Shown: positions 16,938 through 26,245 of the stretch, piece after piece | Numbering within the stretch: position 1 is the stretch's first letter | How the letters are laid out: every line of letters starts with the position of its first letter | Assembly: GCF_009695875.1 (NCBI RefSeq) | Contig: NZ_VUNC01000002.1 | Coordinates: 310,001 to 374,000 of the forward strand | DNA: 64,000 nt | Direction: 5' to 3' | Source: Olsenella porci | GTDB taxonomy: Bacteria > Actinomycetota > Coriobacteriia > Coriobacteriales > Atopobiaceae | Notes under the pieces: model-generated | Told to the model about the DNA's origin: nothing | The model's database searches: none | The model's input: the letters and a program-made list of their open reading frames with translations, nothing else | Translations under genes and position numbers: made by a program

Positions 16938-19900
16938 AGATCATCCCCGCGTATGCGGGGGGCACACGAGGTGATGGCTCGCCGCAGACCACGGCTCAGG
17001 ATCATCCCCGCGTATGCGGGGAGCACCTGTCGAACTCGCTGTCCGCGAGGTATGTGTCGGGATCATCCCCGCGTATGCGGGGAGCACGGGCGGCCCACTC
17101 CTGCCACGGCAGATTGTCTGGGATCATCCCCGCGTATGCGGGGAGCACCTCATCGAGAAGCACGGCGCTCCACGAGCGATGGGATCATCCCCGCGTATGC
17201 GGGGAGCACTTGAGCTTGTCCTTGACCCACGAAACCGCCGAGGGATCATCCCCGCGTATGCGGGGAGCACTGGCGAACGAGTGCGGGATAAGCCCATCGG
17301 CAGGGATCATCCCCGCGTATGCGGGGAGCACCTTGGTAATCTTGTCGTTCTTCAGCTCCACGAGGGGATCATCCCCGCGTATGCGGGGAGCACTGCCTCG
17401 TCCCTCTTGCGACAGGCCTCGGCCTCGGATCATCCCCGCGTATGCGGGGAGCACATAGAACGTCATGAAAACATGGTGTGGCTGTAGGGATCATCCCCGC
17501 GTATGCGGGGAGCACCTGTACGTCGGGCGCGGCTACGGCAAGACTGGGGGATCATCCCCGCGTATGCGGGGAGCACTCTACCCTCGGCGCGGGGCTGGCC
17601 TGCTACTGGGGATCATCCCCGCGTATGCGGGGAGCACTTTTTTGAAAAGCCCGAATCATGAGGTTGCGGGGATCATCCCCGCGTATGCGGGGAGCACCGG
17701 AACTTGAGATGGCGCTGTCGTCCAGGCCGGGGATCATCCCCGCGTATGCGGGGAGCACGGGGCCGGCGAGGTCACGGAGTACGCCCAGTCGGGATCATCC
17801 CCGCGTATGCGGGGAGCACACGGCGGTCTTCTTGGGGTATCCGGTGGTGTCGGGATCATCCCCGCGTATGCGGGGAGCACTCCAGTGCGTCGCTCCACTC
17901 GTAAAGGCACGCGGGATCATCCCCGCGTATGCGGGGAGCACCGGGCCTCGGTGGCGGCGTCCTCCCAGGTTACGGGATCATCCCCGCGTATGCGGGGAGC
18001 ACAAGTACAAGGGCGAGTTCCTGTACAAGGTAAAGGGATCATCCCCGCGTATGCGGGGAGCACATGTCCACGACGTAAGAATCGGAGATGAGGTAGGGAT
18101 CATCCCCGCGTATGCGGGGAGCACCACGTGCTCTTCTCCAAGGAGCCCGAGGCGGAGGGATCATCCCCGCGTATGCGGGGAGCACCCGGAGTTGAGGAAC
18201 TCGGTGAATCCCGCGTCGGGATCATCCCCGCGTATGCGGGGAGCACACCACCGACGTGACGTGCGGTTACTGCAGGCGGGGATCATCCCCGCGTATGCGG
18301 GGAGCACATCACGGTCGGCAAGAGCGCAGATGGCAAGACGGGATCGTCCCCGCGTATGCGGGGAGCACGGGCACTCGCCAGTCGGCTCGTACTGCGGAAT
18401 GGGATCATCCCCGCGTATGCGGGGAGCACCACTACCTGCTCAACGACGATATCTCTAGCCCGGGATCATCCCCGCGTATGCGGGGAGCACTCGATTCGCT
18501 GGTACGACGAGCGCGAGCCGTGGGGATCATCCCCGCGTATGCGGGGAGCACCTTGGCATCGGGCGCGAGCTTTACACGGCTCCGGGATCATCCCCGCGTA
18601 TGCGGGGAGCACCGACGCGCCCAGTTCCGAATCGTGTCTAGGTGGGGATCATCCCCGCGTATGCGGGGAGCACTCCCACATGTGGGAGATGCCGGACCGC
18701 GACGGGGGATCATCCCCGCGTATGCGGGGAGCACGCGGTCACGTCATAGCCACGCACGTCGAGGGAGGGATCATCCCCCGCGTATGCGGGGAGCACGACG
18801 CCGAGACGGCTGCGACAAACCTCGCGCAGGGATCATCCCCGCGTATGCGGGGAGCACCCGCTATGCTCGGAGATGTACTCGGCCAGTGCGGGATCATCCC
18901 CGCGTATGCGGGGAGCACTCTCGGCGATACTGGGCCACGCCAGCGCGTCGAGGATCATCCCCGCGTATGCGGGGAGCACTCGAGCCGTCCCGTGGGTATG
19001 TCATCCCCGAAGGGATCATCCCCGCGTATGCGGGGAGCACGCGCGACTGCCGTTGTCCGTCCACTGCTGCACGGGATCATCCCCGCGTATGCGGGGAGCA
19101 CAGCTTGGGTGGAGCAACGACAAGCTGCAGTCGTGGATCATCCCCGCGTATGCGGGGAGCACGGGAGCCAGAGATTTCGCAGGTCACACGGTCAGGGATC
19201 ATCCCCGCGTATGCGGGGAGCACCGTGAGGTCATACCCTAGCGCGTCGGCACACTGGGATCATCCCCGCGTATGCGGGGAGCACCTCAAGGTTCCGAGCC
19301 CGGAGGAAGCTCGGGAGGGATCATCCCCGCGTATGCGGGGAGCACAAGACCACGTGGGAGCACGCGGTTGACTACCCGGGATCATCCCCGCGTATGCGGG
19401 GAGCACTCACCACGGCCGAGGACTCGCGCCCGCAGCTTAGGATCATCCCCGCGTATGCGGGGAGCACCGAAACCTTTATAGCCCCTCTTCGGAGGGGCTG
19501 GGATCATCCCCGCGTATGCGGGGAGCACTCGATGACGCCTCCTCCGCCGTGTCTCCGGCTAGGATCATCCCCGCGTATGCGGGGAGCACACGGTGTTGAT
19601 GTGGACGGTGGAGGTGCGACCGGGATCATCCCCGCGTATGCGGGGAGCACTTGTCCCTTCACCCCAGGTATCCTCATCGTCGAGGATCATCCCCGCGTAT
19701 GCGGGGAGCACGGCTCAAAGACCGTGGTCTCCGGCGAGAGGGCGGGATCATCCCCGCGTATGCGGGGAGCACTGGGCAAGCGGCATTTTCAAGGAAGGGA
19801 CGTTGGGATCATCCCCGCGTATGCGGGGAGCACTATATCTCCCCGCCGATTACCACCTCGGCGGAGGGATCATCCCCGCGTATGCGGGGAGCACGTTGCG

Positions 19901-21541
19901 ACTTTCATCGCGTCGAGATGCTGGACGGGATCATCCCCGCGTATGCGGGGAGCACCTGACGTTGCCCTTGGAGGCGTTCGCGCTGCCGGGATCATCCCCG
20001 CGTATGCGGGGAGCACCGATTACAAGAATCAGTCGCTGCAAAAGACCAGGGATCATCCCCGCGTATGCGGGGAGCACGGCAGGCCACGGTGGGCGGCAGG
20101 CCGTGCGCCGGGATCATCCCCGCGTATGCGGGGAGCACGGAGCCAAAAGTGCCTGCCGGTCCTCTCGCTCGGGATCATCCCCGCGTATGCGGGGAGCACA
20201 CTGGCAAGTATGCGGACGTGAGCGGGGGAACGGGATCATCCCCGCGTATGCGGGGAGCACGAGATCGTGGAGGGCGAGCGCGACGACACCCTGGGATCAT
20301 CCCCGCGTATGCGGGGAGCACTTGACGAGGTTCTCGGCAACGCTCACGAACTCGGGATCATCCCCGCGTATGCGGGGAGCACGACGTGGAATTTGCCGAA
20401 TCCGCGAATGGCCCAGGATCATCCCCGCGTATGCGGGGAGCACACTGGGGACTTGCGCATGGAGGGACGGCGGACGGGATCATCCCCGCGTATGCGGGGA
20501 GCACCTGTCTCGCCCCGCGTTCCGCGAATCGCGCCTGGGATCATCCCCGCGTATGCGGGGAGCACTTACCTGACATGCGTTAAGGCGCGTTGAAACGGGG
20601 ATCATCCCCGCGTATGCGGGGAGCACTGCCGCGAGACTCCCAGGTGCTGGGATATGTAGGGATCATCCCCGCGTATGCGGGGAGCACTGAACCTCGTCCA
20701 CGAACCTGCGGCACCATCCGGGATCATCCCCGCGTATGCGGGGAGCACCGTGCCAGCCCGCGCGCCGCCGATGAGAGTGCGGGATCATCCCCGCGTATGC
20801 GGGGAGCACCGGGCTTCGTGAGAATCACGATTCCGCTCTGCGGGATCATCCCCGCGTATGCGGGGAGCACGACGCGGAGACGGCAGCAACTAACCTTGCG
20901 CAGGGATCATCCCCGCGTATGCGGGGAGCACCCCACGTGGTTACGCCATTGGCAATGGTCGGAGGGATCATCCCCGCGTATGCGGGGAGCACCCCTTGAG
21001 GTCGAGGCACTTGCCCGTCTGGCGGGGATCATCCCCGCGTATGCGGGGAGCACCACGCATTGCAGCACCTGTGAGCAGCACGACAGGGATCATCCCCGCG
21101 TATGCGGGGAGCACCTCTACGTCAACCTCGAGATCCAGGGCGAGGAGGGATCATCCCCGCGTATGCGGGGAGCACTCAGCAGCATGGCGTCGCAGGTTGC
21201 CGTATGGGGGATCATCCCCGCGTATGCGGGGAGCACTCCCATACCTCACATGTGCCGCCGTTGCGGCTGGGATCATCCCCGCGTATGCGGGGAGCACTCG
21301 AGAGCACCCACGCGAGGGCCATGCACAACGGGATCATCCCCGCGTATGCGGGGAGCACGAGGTCGAGGAGGGCTACTACGAGTTCCGTCCGGGATCATCC
21401 CCGCGTATGCGGGGAGCACTGGTGGCCCACCTCACGCGCTTTTCGGGCGGGAGGATCATCCCCGCGTATGCGGGGAGCACCATATATACTCGCGCGCGAG
21501 GCGGCTGGTATGGGGATCATCCCCGCGTATGCGGGGAGCAC
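16938..21541 (-). CRISPR. Type I-E CRISPR array, 76 repeats and 75 spacers
   Basis: A 28-base repeat, on the transcribed (minus) strand GTGCTCCCCGC-ATAC-GCGGGGATGATCC, recurs every 61 bases. Counting by eye gives 76 repeats from 16938 to 21541, with every spacer 33 bases long. The stem CCCCGC/GCGGGG fits Cas6e recognition. Variants: the leader-distal first repeat (16938-16965) has two changes, the one at 18341 has one change, and the one at 18768 has an inserted C. The cas genes lie to the right on the minus strand and cas2 ends 69 bases from the last repeat, so the right end is leader-proximal and newest. Decay at the left end supports this direction. Confidence 0.98.
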
Positions 21542-21610
21542 ACTTAACGACCAGCAGAATCATATCCCATTTCAACGAAAGTCATTCGGTTTTCAAGGTT
21601 CGCCTCAAAA
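21542..21610 (-). promoter_or_regulatory. Probable CRISPR leader
   Basis: The 69 bases between cas2 and the first leader-side repeat are clearly AT-richer than the genes around them and include AACCTTGAAAACCG and GGGATATGATT on the minus strand, a possible -10 TATGAT. I cannot identify a convincing -35 or IHF site. The leader may extend into the cas2 3' end because the gap is short. Confidence 0.6.
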
Positions 21611-21970
21611 CTAGTTTCCGAACTTTCTTGCCTGCCGATACTTCGATGCGCGGCTCCACCCCTTGGGAGGAGAGCCGAATATCGTCGCATCCTCGGTACC
21701 CCTCGGGCGTCTCACAAGCTCTATCCCCTCGCAGTCGATCGGCTCCCAGTCCGGTTGCCACACCTTGAAGGCAAGGTGCTGCTCGTTTGGATACGAGTAC
21801 GCCATCGTCGCCCGCCCGGTCTTGATGAGCGCGAGCACGCGGTCCCAGAGGGCCTCCCTCACCCTAGCCGAGACGTCACCTACGAACACCCCGGGGGATA
21901 TCTCCATCAGCCAGCGCGTCAGGTCGCCGCGCAGCCCAGTAGGGCAGGCGGTGAGCACGATGACCACCAT
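21611..21970 (-). CDS. cas2: Cas2e, adaptation protein
   Basis: 119 residues: MVVIVLTACPTGLRGDLTRW and ISPGVFVGDVSARVREALWD are diagnostic of the E. coli-type Cas2. With Cas1 it forms the integrase complex that inserts prespacers at the leader end. The C-terminal tail SRASKYRQARKFGN is basic. Starts 24 bases after cas1 stops; last cas gene before the array. Confidence 0.96.
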   Translation of the reverse strand: MVVIVLTACPTGLRGDLTRWLMEISPGVFVGDVSARVREALWDRVLALIKTGRATMAYSYPNEQHLAFKVWQPDWEPIDCEGIELVRRPRGTEDATIFGSPPKGWSRASKYRQARKFGN

Positions 21971-21994
21971 TGCCGGTCACCTCCCCTCTTCCCC

Positions 21995-22966
21995 TCAGCC
22001 CTCTCTATATGACTTACCTGCCGGAACCTCTCCAACCTTCTCGTCCCAGAGCCCGACGTGATCGATGGATGGATCCACGCACTCTGCATCCTCCGTCTCA
22101 AGGAGAAGCGACTTGATGTCACCTACCATCCTCGGCATGATCTCGAGGCTGTAGACCGCGTCCCTCATCTTTCTCCTGGTCTCCGCACCAACGTCCACGG
22201 GGAACTCCGCCACGGTCTCGAATGCCACCGGGATGGAGATCTCAGCCTTGTACAGGTCGGCAACGTCATACACAAAGGAGCGCTCGTGGCCCGTGTGCAC
22301 GAACCCGAGACCCGGGGAGCATCCCATCGCAACAATTGCCGCATGCGCGAGGCCGTACATACAGGCATGCGCCGCAGAAAGAGCCTGGTTGATCTCGGTC
22401 CCCTCGTCAAAGTCGTCCGGGTTGTACGTCCTCTTGTCCCAGAAGACGCCCGTCTTCTCCGAGCACTCCTTGTAAACCTTGCGGATGCGAGCCCCCTCGC
22501 GGCCACGCAGTTGCTGCATGGTGAGGCCGCTCACGTCCTCGCCGGGGAACCTCATCGCATACATCCTGCGCGCCACGGCGAGCCTCGACCTGGTGTTGGA
22601 GACAAGCTTGGCCTGTCGCTGCAGCAGCGCGCTTGAGTGGGTGAGCGGACTGCCGAACGCGTACATGCGCACGCCCCTCTCCCCCACCCAGATCACGGAG
22701 GCACCGCTCTCGCCTATTACGGTCATGGCATCATGGGTGACCGTCGCCCCAGGTCCGAGCATGAGCACGCTCAGCCTTGCGGACGGGACGTAAATTGTTC
22801 CCTCCTCGTCCGTGACCGTGATTGCGTTGTCGGAGCGGTTGACCTTGCAATGCTCAAAGTACAGGAACGATATCCTGTCCTCCACCCGCACCAGCTCCGA
22901 AATGTCAGGGGGAGGGGCTCCCCTCCGACTCGATGCGCCCCTAGCAGACCCATTTGAATCGGACAT
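21995..22966 (-). CDS. cas1: Cas1e integrase
   Basis: 323 residues. The Cas1 metal site is present: Glu in QQLRGREGARIRKVY, His in GFVHTGHERSFVYDVADLYK and the Asp pair in that stretch. ISFLYFEHCKVNRSDNAITV is the type I-E N-terminal domain. A Gly/Ser/Ala/Arg-rich N-terminal extension (about 20 residues) precedes it. Catalyses spacer integration with Cas2. Confidence 0.96.
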   Translation of the reverse strand: MSDSNGSARGASSRRGAPPPDISELVRVEDRISFLYFEHCKVNRSDNAITVTDEEGTIYVPSARLSVLMLGPGATVTHDAMTVIGESGASVIWVGERGVRMYAFGSPLTHSSALLQRQAKLVSNTRSRLAVARRMYAMRFPGEDVSGLTMQQLRGREGARIRKVYKECSEKTGVFWDKRTYNPDDFDEGTEINQALSAAHACMYGLAHAAIVAMGCSPGLGFVHTGHERSFVYDVADLYKAEISIPVAFETVAEFPVDVGAETRRKMRDAVYSLEIMPRMVGDIKSLLLETEDAECVDPSIDHVGLWDEKVGEVPAGKSYREG

Positions 22967-23006
22967 GGTTGCCCCTCTCCTTTGAAGAGACTTCTGTTGT
23001 TCTGCC

Positions 23007-23696
23007 CTAGCGGGTGGGCATGATGGTCAGGAGGCCGCAGCCGAACCCCTTCGCCCTCCCGATTCCGAACCCCAGGGCATGCCTGAAGGCGTCGGCGTCC
23101 TCAACCCGCAGAACCCCGTCGTAGACCGCCGTGCAGATCGTTACGTCACTTCCCTCTCGCCTCGAGCGCTCCGTGCGCCGTTGCGAGACGCTGACTTGGA
23201 CGAATCCATCCTTGTCCACGACCAGGGAGAAGCCGTGGCTTCCCGACCTGTCCTCTAGCCACTTGAGCTGTTGCTCGACGGTGACGTGACCCTGCACCTT
23301 TCCGATTACCTTTGGGTTCTTTGACCTCCTGCCAAGGTCAGCCTTCACCTTTCGGGCGGGGTTCGCCTTGAGGCGGAACCGCCAGACCTGCCCGTCACCA
23401 ACCCGATCGAGGAGAGGACCGTAGTCCTTCGTCTCCCAGCCAGGGTTTGTCGGCCATCCGCACTGCTCGACGATGTGGGAGAAGTCCGGTCTCTCCGGGC
23501 TCACGACGTACAGCCATACGCCCTCCTCGCTCCTCGGGGACTGGTCGATGCGCCAGAGGATCCGCCCCTCCTCGCACTCCCTTGTGGCACAAGGAGGAAA
23601 CGACGCCTCGACGGCTGCGTGCATGCGGTATGGGGAGCTCACGAGCCTGAGCGCGCCACGCCTCTCCACGTTAAGTGGAAGTCGAGAGATATACAC
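23007..23696 (-). CDS. cas6e: Cas6e (CasE) pre-crRNA endoribonuclease
   Basis: 229 residues. MYISRLPLN start, the probable catalytic His in SPYRMHAAVEASF, and the C-terminal glycine-rich loop FGIGRAKGFGCGLLTI are typical of Cas6e. It cuts at the base of each repeat hairpin and stays bound to the crRNA 3' handle in Cascade. Sits between cas5 and cas1 with a 16-base gap to cas5. Confidence 0.95.
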   Translation of the reverse strand: MYISRLPLNVERRGALRLVSSPYRMHAAVEASFPPCATRECEEGRILWRIDQSPRSEEGVWLYVVSPERPDFSHIVEQCGWPTNPGWETKDYGPLLDRVGDGQVWRFRLKANPARKVKADLGRRSKNPKVIGKVQGHVTVEQQLKWLEDRSGSHGFSLVVDKDGFVQVSVSQRRTERSRREGSDVTICTAVYDGVLRVEDADAFRHALGFGIGRAKGFGCGLLTIMPTR

Positions 23697-23712
23697 TCCG
23701 TCCTCCTCTCCG

Positions 23713-24444
23713 TTAGAAGAATCCCATGGGATCGTGCCCGCCGGGAAGGATGGCTCCGCTTGCCTGCGGGGAGGCGGCTATCGCAGGTTCCGCACCCGGC
23801 AGCGAGTCGATGGGCACCCTGAACCTAACGATGCGCCTGCTCGCATACCTGCGGCACGCGTACCCAAAGCTGACGGGGAGATCCGGCTGCTCGAACCCAG
23901 CCTCCCCCTCCCCCGCATCGCAGAGGGCCTCCAGCTCGACGCGTCCCGAGCGCTCCCGATACCAGTCCGCCGCAATCCAGGGGTGGCGGCGGAGCGCGTC
24001 TCGCACGCCCGAGTAGTCCTCTGACAGCCCGAGGCAGACCGGCTCGTCGGGAGGGCACGAGCGCCTCCCCAGGAACAGGGGCCACACCGGGGCACTGATA
24101 GCTCGCTCCAACTCCTCCAGCAGGGCCTCGTCACCACCGAGGGCCACAAGGAACTTTGCATCGGAGAGGTAATAGCGGTACGAGAGGGGCATCGCCTTTC
24201 CGCCGTCTGAGGGACGCTCCGTCTGGAAGTCGCACAAGACGCTCCCGGACTGGTCGACGCGGACACCGAACTCGAGGGCTACCAGGTCGCTCAAGTCGTC
24301 CTCGCGGGAGCGGCCGAGTGCCGATGCGAGCATGCCAACCACTCCGCTCTTGGTTGGCTCCTGGCGGGTGTCCCTGCGAACGAAGCGGGAGGAGTCGCCC
24401 CACGACTGGAGCGGACCCGAGAACCTCAGGAGCAGGACGCTCAT
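23713..24444 (-). CDS. cas5e: Cas5e (CasD), Cascade 5'-handle subunit
   Basis: 243 residues starting MSVLLLRFSGPLQSWGDSSR followed by TRQEPTKSGVVGMLASALG, the canonical Cas5e opening. RRIVRFRVPIDSLPG appears near the C-terminus. Overlaps cas7 by four bases (ATGA), a sign of coupled translation. Binds the 5' handle of the crRNA and caps the Cas7 backbone. Confidence 0.96.
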   Translation of the reverse strand: MSVLLLRFSGPLQSWGDSSRFVRRDTRQEPTKSGVVGMLASALGRSREDDLSDLVALEFGVRVDQSGSVLCDFQTERPSDGGKAMPLSYRYYLSDAKFLVALGGDEALLEELERAISAPVWPLFLGRRSCPPDEPVCLGLSEDYSGVRDALRRHPWIAADWYRERSGRVELEALCDAGEGEAGFEQPDLPVSFGYACRRYASRRIVRFRVPIDSLPGAEPAIAASPQASGAILPGGHDPMGFF

Positions 24445-25580
24445 GCCTCCTCACCCTCGGAGAGGAGACCGAGAACCGCTTCCTTGACCGCATCGTAGAG
24501 CTGGGGACAGTCAACCTGCTGCCCAAACTCCTCGAGCGCCTCGTCACCGCCATCGACGGCGCACCACCATGCCTTTGCGGGACGCTGCCCGTACATGTCC
24601 GCCATCCTGTTGAGCTGCTTAGCAAGCAGACCCTCCGCCTGGGACGAGATGGACTCCCCCTCCTTCGGAGCGACGGGGCTCTCGAAGGCACCGACGCCAT
24701 TGATGGGCTGCTCCTCCCTCAGAGCGACGAGCACTGCGGACGGAAGCGTCCTGTTCGCGAAGGTGTTCTGCTTCCCCGTGGGCATGGACTCCACGAACGC
24801 ACGGACGAACGCACGTGCACCCTCCGCCGTGGCAGCATCGTCGCCAAGCTGCTCGCGCAGTGACGCCACGTTGACCGTCGCGTAGCGATACAGCGTGGAC
24901 GAGTTGTAACCCAGCGTGTCCAGCATCGCGGCTCCGGCATTGTCAGACGAGACGCAGTCGTCCACCGCCGTGAAGTAGTCGTACTCCTGCGACACCTTGT
25001 TCACCGAGATTGCATGAGCCACCTGGGCGGATGCGTCCGTGTTGAGGTCGGGGGCGTCGGCGAGCATGCGACCGAAGAGGGCGATGTCGAGGGCCTGCTG
25101 CCCGTGGAAGGCGGAGGAGACCTTCTTCTTGAGGTCCTTCGACGGCTTCGAGAGGTCTTCCCCAGCTTCATGGGCGTCGATAGCGATGCGAGCGAGCTTG
25201 TCTATCTCTCGCCTCCCGATGAAGATGAGGTACTGCGAGACTTGCGAGCCCTTGTCGGAACCTGCGCGCTTCGACTCCCCCACCTTCACGCCCGTGGTGG
25301 AAAGGACGCCCATCGCCAGCCTCTCGGCAGAGTCGGAGAGGTCGGGGCGCTGTGCCTTGATGCTCTCCCCAATCAGACCCACCGCGTGCTTAGTCCTGTA
25401 CCCGAGGTTCTCCGCATCCACGAAGTGGGAGAAGTTCTCCCTCATCGCGTGCTTCCACGCCTGGCTCGACACCCGAGCGCGCTGGTACCCGCCATAGACC
25501 GCCGTCTTCGGAGATCCAGTATCGTCCCTGTTGATGTTGCTGGGCGGGACAACCTGCAAAACGTTGATGTCAAGATACAT
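24441..25580 (-). CDS. cas7e: Cas7e (CasC), Cascade backbone subunit
   Basis: 379 residues from the ATG at 25580 (MYLDINVLQVVPPSNINRDD) with GGAGGTAATC upstream. SPKTAVYGGYQRARVSSQAW is the signature of type I-E Cas7. Six copies line the crRNA in Cascade. Length is in line with E. coli CasC (363 residues). Lies 17 bases after cse2 and overlaps cas5. Confidence 0.96.
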   Translation of the reverse strand: MYLDINVLQVVPPSNINRDDTGSPKTAVYGGYQRARVSSQAWKHAMRENFSHFVDAENLGYRTKHAVGLIGESIKAQRPDLSDSAERLAMGVLSTTGVKVGESKRAGSDKGSQVSQYLIFIGRREIDKLARIAIDAHEAGEDLSKPSKDLKKKVSSAFHGQQALDIALFGRMLADAPDLNTDASAQVAHAISVNKVSQEYDYFTAVDDCVSSDNAGAAMLDTLGYNSSTLYRYATVNVASLREQLGDDAATAEGARAFVRAFVESMPTGKQNTFANRTLPSAVLVALREEQPINGVGAFESPVAPKEGESISSQAEGLLAKQLNRMADMYGQRPAKAWWCAVDGGDEALEEFGQQVDCPQLYDAVKEAVLGLLSEGEEA

Positions 25581-25597
25581 GATTACCTCCACTCTCG

Positions 25598-26245
25598 TTA
25601 CTGGCGGACGCTTGCGGCCCCATCCTCCGAGGTCGCTGACTTGACGGGTGCGTAGTAGTCCCTCGCCCAGTTGAGGAAGACCCCCTCGCGAGCAGACTCG
25701 AACTGCAGGAGGAACAGGTCCCGGGCGAGCGCACCGTAGTCGAGCTGGACGTCCTTCGCCCTCATCTGCCTCACGAGCGCACGCACGCAGGTCTCCACGC
25801 CACGGAAGTCCCCCGACGCGGCTTCGACGCTCGCCAGGCGCCTCCTGACCCCCGGAGCCCCATCCTCATTTTGATTGCCAAGCGTGATGAGGCGGCATGC
25901 CCTGCCAAAGCGCCCCGAGTGCTCCCCTCCCGTTTTAGGGAAGACCGCCATCGGATGGTCCTTGGACTGCTGGTGAATCGAATAGAGCTTGAGGGAGGCC
26001 CTAATGCTGAGAAGGGCCTTGTCCTCCACCGACCTCCCCATCCCAAGGTCGGGGAGGTCGGAGAACACCTCCTCACCGACGACCATCCAAGATCCCCCGC
26101 CGGGGGCGTCCAACTTCCTCAGGCGGGCCATCGTTGCCCTCGCGGGTGCCAACCCCTGGAGATAGGCGCTCTGGAGCCTCCCGACCTTAGCGTTGACGCA
26201 CCGGCCAACCTCTCTGGAGGCAACGCTGATGCTTTGCATCCCCAT
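25598..26245 (-). CDS. cse2: Cse2 (CasB), Cascade small subunit
   Basis: 215 residues from the ATG at 26245, which overlaps the cse1 stop (TGATG); a GTG immediately before is possible. LAPARATMARLRKLDAPGGG, DKALLSIRASLKLYSIHQQS and GRACRLITLGN match the Cse2 family. A dimer of this protein stabilises the R-loop non-target strand. Confidence 0.92.
   Translation of the reverse strand: MGMQSISVASREVGRCVNAKVGRLQSAYLQGLAPARATMARLRKLDAPGGGSWMVVGEEVFSDLPDLGMGRSVEDKALLSIRASLKLYSIHQQSKDHPMAVFPKTGGEHSGRFGRACRLITLGNQNEDGAPGVRRRLASVEAASGDFRGVETCVRALVRQMRAKDVQLDYGALARDLFLLQFESAREGVFLNWARDYYAPVKSATSEDGAASVRQ

Noticed and set aside
16760-21768. Long plus-strand open frames through the array encoding repeated GIIPAYAGST, GSSPRMRGA and DHPRVCGEH peptides
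   Set aside because: They are translations of the 28-base CRISPR repeats in three frames; the 61-base period shifts frame each unit. Not proteins.
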